From NCBI RefSeq assembly GCF_000003815.2, contig NC_049982.1, positions 24,301,618-24,343,485 of the forward strand: a DNA stretch of 41,868 bases. The letters run 5' to 3'. The position numbers were made by a program, and so were the translations under genes. This document shows, piece after piece, positions 39,501 through 41,868 of this stretch. Origin of the DNA: Branchiostoma floridae. Taxonomy: Eukaryota; Chordata; Leptocardii; Amphioxiformes; Branchiostomatidae. The notes under the pieces are model-generated. The model was given only the letters and a program-made list of their open reading frames with translations, did not search any database and was not told the origin of the DNA. The first letter of the stretch is position 1; each line of letters opens with the position of its first letter.

Positions 39501-41849
39501 CACTGTTTTTTGTCAATTCCTACTGTATTCAAATTAGTACAGACACTCGAGAAAAACGCACATACAAACTGAAAACAAAACCTCCGTACACGGACGTCAA
39601 AACTGAGGGGGGGATACAAACTGGGCCACGTTTGGGATCCGGGACGGAATTCTCGCTGCTGCAGCGCCACCTACATCGGCTATAAGTAGCAGCGAGAATC
39701 GTACGTATCCAGCCATTCTAACCCTGACATTCTACTGTTCCCACAGGAAGGGGTCCTGTTCTATGTTCGGTGCCTGGGGAGAGGCGCTGTTCCCGCACGG
39801 AACCATGTTACCCGCCACCGAGCTTCTACAGATGCGAGCTTTGGACTGGATAACGGAAGGTGGGTTAATTAGGGCACAGTAGGAAAATTTAATGAATCTA
39901 CAGACTCCAAATCTAATGCGAGAGAGCGAAATAAAACAAGTAAACAAGATGCTTGAATGTACAAAATAGGTACCAAATGCGTTGTAACAACAATTGAAGA
40001 GACAAAAATGGTGTCACAACCAACGTTGTCACATTCAGTCCTTATTCCTGTATTTAAGAAACGCACAAAGTGACACTTGTGTAGTGGCCTGCCAAAATGG
40101 CACCTGCAGTCATGGTTACCTTACCAGTGTCGGTTACACAAGTACCTAACTATCCTTCTTCTCTTTTTATCATCATCATTTTCATCATCAACATTTGCCC
40201 AAAAGCAGTTACTCAATCAACTGGATATGATTTTAGCTATCAGTCAGCATTTCAGATAGTAGATAGTGGATACTGCTTTTTGGCATTTCTTATTACCTGG
40301 ATGTCTAATCTTCATCGACGCATCATCATCATTATCAATGGCATCATGCAAGACTTGTTGTTTTACATGCAGGCCCGCTGCAAGACTTTCCGCAGGTCAC
40401 GGTGTACCATCCCGATGGTGAAGGGAACGGCCACGCCTTCGCTAACGTGGGTTGGACGGGCTGGATCGGCTCCATCACTGGTAAGCATCTTTAATATCCA
40501 AACATATACAGCTGGAAAAACTATGTGCTCTGTGTGCCTAATTAAACACTAAGTTTGGTTCTGCTGTTCTCTGACGAACTGCCCACCTTGAGATGTTTAA
40601 TGATGCTGGATCATTATGACTATGATTTCAACATCACAGCATGTTAAGCACAATGTTAGATAGCAATGCTGATCGAAAACGTTATTGCACATTCATACAA
40701 CAGATTCATACACTATATGCATAGGGAACGTGAACTACACAAAAAAGAGTGCACTCTTGAAAACCATTATATGATCAGAATGTATAGAAGAAAGTGCTTG
40801 AACTAATTATCATATTCACCTTTTGATATCACGGTTTAGTAAAAGAATTCAAACTACTCGCTGTCTCGTTCGCTTTTCAGGCATGTCTGAAAAGAAAATG
40901 GCCATATCCGAGATCGGCGTCTCATTCCCTGATGACTCTTTTGGAGCCGAGTCAAGATTTGGGGTGCCATTTACGGTAAACATGACATAAATTAATTAGT
41001 AATACATGCTATGGTAGTGACTATATGATTATCTATGGTCTAGCGAATCCGTTGATGTGCTATCAATTTTGTGCCCTTGGGAAAGGCACTTCACGACTTT
41101 CTTCAATTCGTAATGATCACAATAATTTGAATTTCGCTAGAATTTCCTGAAAGACTGCATACATTATACATGTAACTATGCTCTATAAAATTAGAGTTAT
41201 GCATTTTGTGTCTTGGTGAGGCCGCGAACTTACTGATGACCCCTCTTCTGTCTCTATCTATCCCCCTCTTTATAAATAATGTATATCTCTAAATCATGAA
41301 ATCAATGGAACTAGTATACATGTACTAAGTTTGTGGTGACTATTTTCTCCACCATCTCATCCAGTACTTGTTAAGAGACATCCTACAGTTTGATAACACC
41401 CTGGATGACAGCATCAACCGCATCGCCAACTCCGCACGGACATGTGATCTCATCTTTGGTGTTGGTGACGGCAAGGTTAGTTTTCACTGACTTTTTTCAA
41501 AATTATTTTTTGCCAACAATCTTGGCTACATATACACATTCTTTCTAATTGATGTTGTCGCATTGTTATCAACCAAGGAGGTCAAAGTAGACATGGCTTT
41601 TCTTACAACGGACTGTCTTTGAGCTGAATAGGGCAGATTTCCAATGGAGCATATAACCACTCGGCCACACTTCCTATATGATAAGTAGAATAAACGATAT
41701 CATAACTTTATCATATTTTGGAAAATGTTCTTTCAGCTGAACGCGTTCCGTGGAGTCCAATATTCGGCGTCTGTTTCCAACTTCTTCGACGACCAGAACC
41801 TCAAGCCTACCGCAGACTGGCACCCACTGATCAAGGACGTTGTTATTCG
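33530..41849 (+). CDS. Secreted peptidase C45 / dcd1-like Ntn-hydrolase, 3' end beyond window
   Basis: Twelve coding exons: 33530-33610, 35373-35505, 37710-37807, 38013-38083, 38229-38278, 38732-38790, 39106-39140, 39747-39859, 40373-40480, 40881-40975, 41365-41475, 41737-41849. All have GT-AG joins and consistent phases, giving 355 residues plus two bases. Exon 1 is a signal peptide (MGKLVLTVP, Leu/Val core, SAAYC). Then come HLWGTPTEMGQAQGELMKER (family N-terminal motif), KGSCSMFGAWGEAL with Cys180 as the likely nucleophile exposed by self-cleavage, MRALDWITEGPL, NGHAFANVGWTGWIGS and ISEIGVSFPDDSFG. This pattern fits the acyl-CoA:6-aminopenicillanate acyltransferase / Dictyostelium dcd1 family; dcd1 proteins are described as ceramidase-like. 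Substrate is not readable from sequence. It probably acts in the lysosome or outside the cell. The gene continues past 41850. Confidence 0.9.
33728..33800 (+). repeat. (CT)n microsatellite
   Basis: TCTCTCTC-rich tract with a few interruptions, in intron 1 of the C45-like gene. Confidence 0.9.
33890..34075. mobile_element. MITE with ~50-bp imperfect inverted ends
   Basis: AACGGCC and GGATAGTAGTTCGCTCC...GTTCA at the left mirror TGAACATAGGAGCGAACTAC and GGCCGTT at the right. The centre holds a tandem of TTTATACAGTC-like units. It lies in intron 1 of the C45-like gene. Confidence 0.7.
34509..34717. mobile_element. 209-bp foldback MITE with perfect 9-bp target duplication
   Basis: TAGTCTCTACCAG at the left is mirrored at the right, and near-perfect pairing continues through CTCCGGATCGCTGG, AAAATCGTAGAAAT, AACAAATAGAG and GAATATAACCGGCCAG, i.e. 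~95-bp arms. TCATTCCCC lies directly outside both ends (34500-34508 and 34718-34726). The 9-bp duplication suggests a Mutator-like origin. It lies in intron 1 of the C45-like gene. Confidence 0.9.
34771..34990 (+). mobile_element. tRNA-derived SINE-like element
   Basis: TAGCTGGTGGACACGAGACT (A-box region) is followed by a B-box GTGTTCGATTCCTGG (34814-34828), then a body with GGGAAAGGCACTTACACGAC and CTCCGCCCAG, and GACTTCGGTTGGGAGGT. The 'GGGAAAGGCACTT.ACGACTTTC' core recurs at 41076-41103. It begins about 45 bp after the MITE at 34509-34717. Confidence 0.65.
35105..35300. mobile_element. MITE, TTAGGTCAC family (copy 2)
   Basis: It shares with 33213-33416 the ends (CATTTCCAAATTTCGG; CCCCGGGTTGGGAATTGGGA, CCTAGGCC) and the interior (AAATATACACAAATTATGA, GTCTTTTATATCATATTTTC). 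It lies just upstream of exon 2 of the C45-like gene. Confidence 0.6.
35760..36650 (+). repeat. ~248-bp tandem repeat with paired ATGCAAAT/ATTTGCAT motifs
   Basis: TACATATGTGACA recurs at about 35982, 36232 and 36478 (steps near 248 bp). Each unit holds TCATTAATTATGCAAAT and, 10-20 bp later, ATTTGCAT, twice per unit, so about eleven octamers in both orientations lie in 36050-36570. CATGACGATCCGTCAACACG is another shared landmark. It continues into the dispersed repeat at 36640-37015. It lies in intron 2 of the C45-like gene. Non-coding. Confidence 0.8.
36640..37015 (+). repeat. Dispersed repeat with (CAGA)n/(CA)n tail
   Basis: Order: AAGTTTGAAAAGAAACC, CCTGCAGTTCC, CTAGGGGGCC, TTCTGCTGCAGTACC, CTAGGGGACCCATTATCAAA, TTCTTGAGTTATGCTGTTAA, then CAGACAGACAGACACACAC. 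It is the most complete of the copies listed at 7262-7560, 18190-18340 and 21120-21420. Sequence after the tail (AGCCATTCTGGCAAAGG) is not shared. The SSR tail suggests a retroposed family. It lies in intron 2 of the C45-like gene. Confidence 0.7.
37325..37440 (-). mobile_element. MITE fragment, TTAGGTCAC family (copy 3)
   Basis: CACATTTCCAAACCGGGGCC is identical to copy 1, and the inverse of the following ~90 bp (TGGTGTCTTCTTCTATCATA, ACACAAATAATG) matches the interior of copy 2. The other end is not clear. It lies in intron 2 of the C45-like gene. Confidence 0.5.
38420..38570. mobile_element. MITE with TGTCAGCCAATCAGAGAATC arms
   Basis: GGTGTGGCCTCTAACTAGCTGTCAGCCAATCAGAGAATCAC (in parts) pairs with its inverse 38506-38551 with few mismatches; the weaker outer arms read TTTCCAC and GTGTAAAC. 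It lies in intron 5 of the C45-like gene. Non-coding. Confidence 0.75.
39205..39490 (-). mobile_element. tRNA-derived SINE-like element, minus orientation
   Basis: Read on the minus strand, a tRNA-like head (GTCGTGTAGCGTACAGG, then a perfect B-box GGGTTCGAATCC at 39421-39432) is followed by a body containing CTTGTCCTTGGC, TTAAAGAACCCGCTACTCC and AAGAGTGGGGTCC. The 'TTAAAGAACCC' block is a motif I associate with invertebrate tRNA-SINEs. It lies in intron 7 of the C45-like gene. Confidence 0.7.
41076..41103 (+). repeat. SINE core fragment
   Basis: CTTGGGAAAGGCACTTCACG plus ACTTTCTTC matches the core of the SINE-like element at 34771-34990. It is a short relic in an intron of the C45-like gene. 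Confidence 0.45.
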
Positions 41850-41868
41850 GTAAGCAATCACGCAAGGC

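Overview
This window looks like a piece of an invertebrate chordate genome, most likely a lancelet (Branchiostoma). The genes are intron-rich with clean GT-AG junctions, the introns are crowded with short inverted-repeat transposons, and there is an RTE/RTEX-type retrotransposon and a THAP/YqaJ DNA transposon of the kind common in lancelets. The species call is inference. Two runs of N (24222-24321 and 29332-29529) show it is draft assembly.

Layout. 1-610: about three copies of a 206-bp tandem repeat. 1439-1836: a diverged direct duplication holding an 81-bp MITE with a perfect 9-bp target duplication. 2199-5888: a full-length, open RTE-type non-LTR retrotransposon (2387-5700) between two identical 188-bp direct repeats, inserted into an older minus-strand reverse transcriptase relic. 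8382-9293: main exon of a Fic-domain protein on the plus strand. 10970-21561 (minus): a complete 18-exon animal lipoxygenase gene, convergent with the Fic gene; its introns carry MITEs, tRNA-derived SINE-like sequence and a strange poly-G/palindrome element (18445-19680). 21562-25441: gene-poor, with hairpins, a tRNA-like sequence and a MITE. 25442-32601: a decayed DNA transposon whose inverted ends each face a gene: a THAP-domain gene entering from the left and a YqaJ-nuclease gene entering from the right. Two minisatellites sit between and within the genes, and a second inverted-repeat transposon (29882-32286) is nested inside. 33530-41849 (plus): first 12 coding exons of a secreted Ntn-hydrolase (peptidase C45 / dcd1-like) gene that runs off the window end.

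Three genes look functional from the sequence. The lipoxygenase keeps all five iron ligands and would oxygenate polyunsaturated fatty acids. The Fic protein keeps the full catalytic loop and a plausible auto-inhibitory helix. The C45-like enzyme has a signal peptide and the conserved catalytic-type Cys. No operon-like or shared pathway logic links them. The rest is best read as layered transposon activity: RTE into an older retroelement, a hAT-like MITE into another MITE, and a long-TIR transposon into an intron of a THAP/YqaJ transposon.

I found no convincing new multi-gene system. The most distinctive items are the RTE with its 188-bp target duplication and a stop codon lying inside its TAGG tail, the THAP + YqaJ + PHD-like transposon, and the GCGAGATC/CTAG poly-G element in a lipoxygenase intron.
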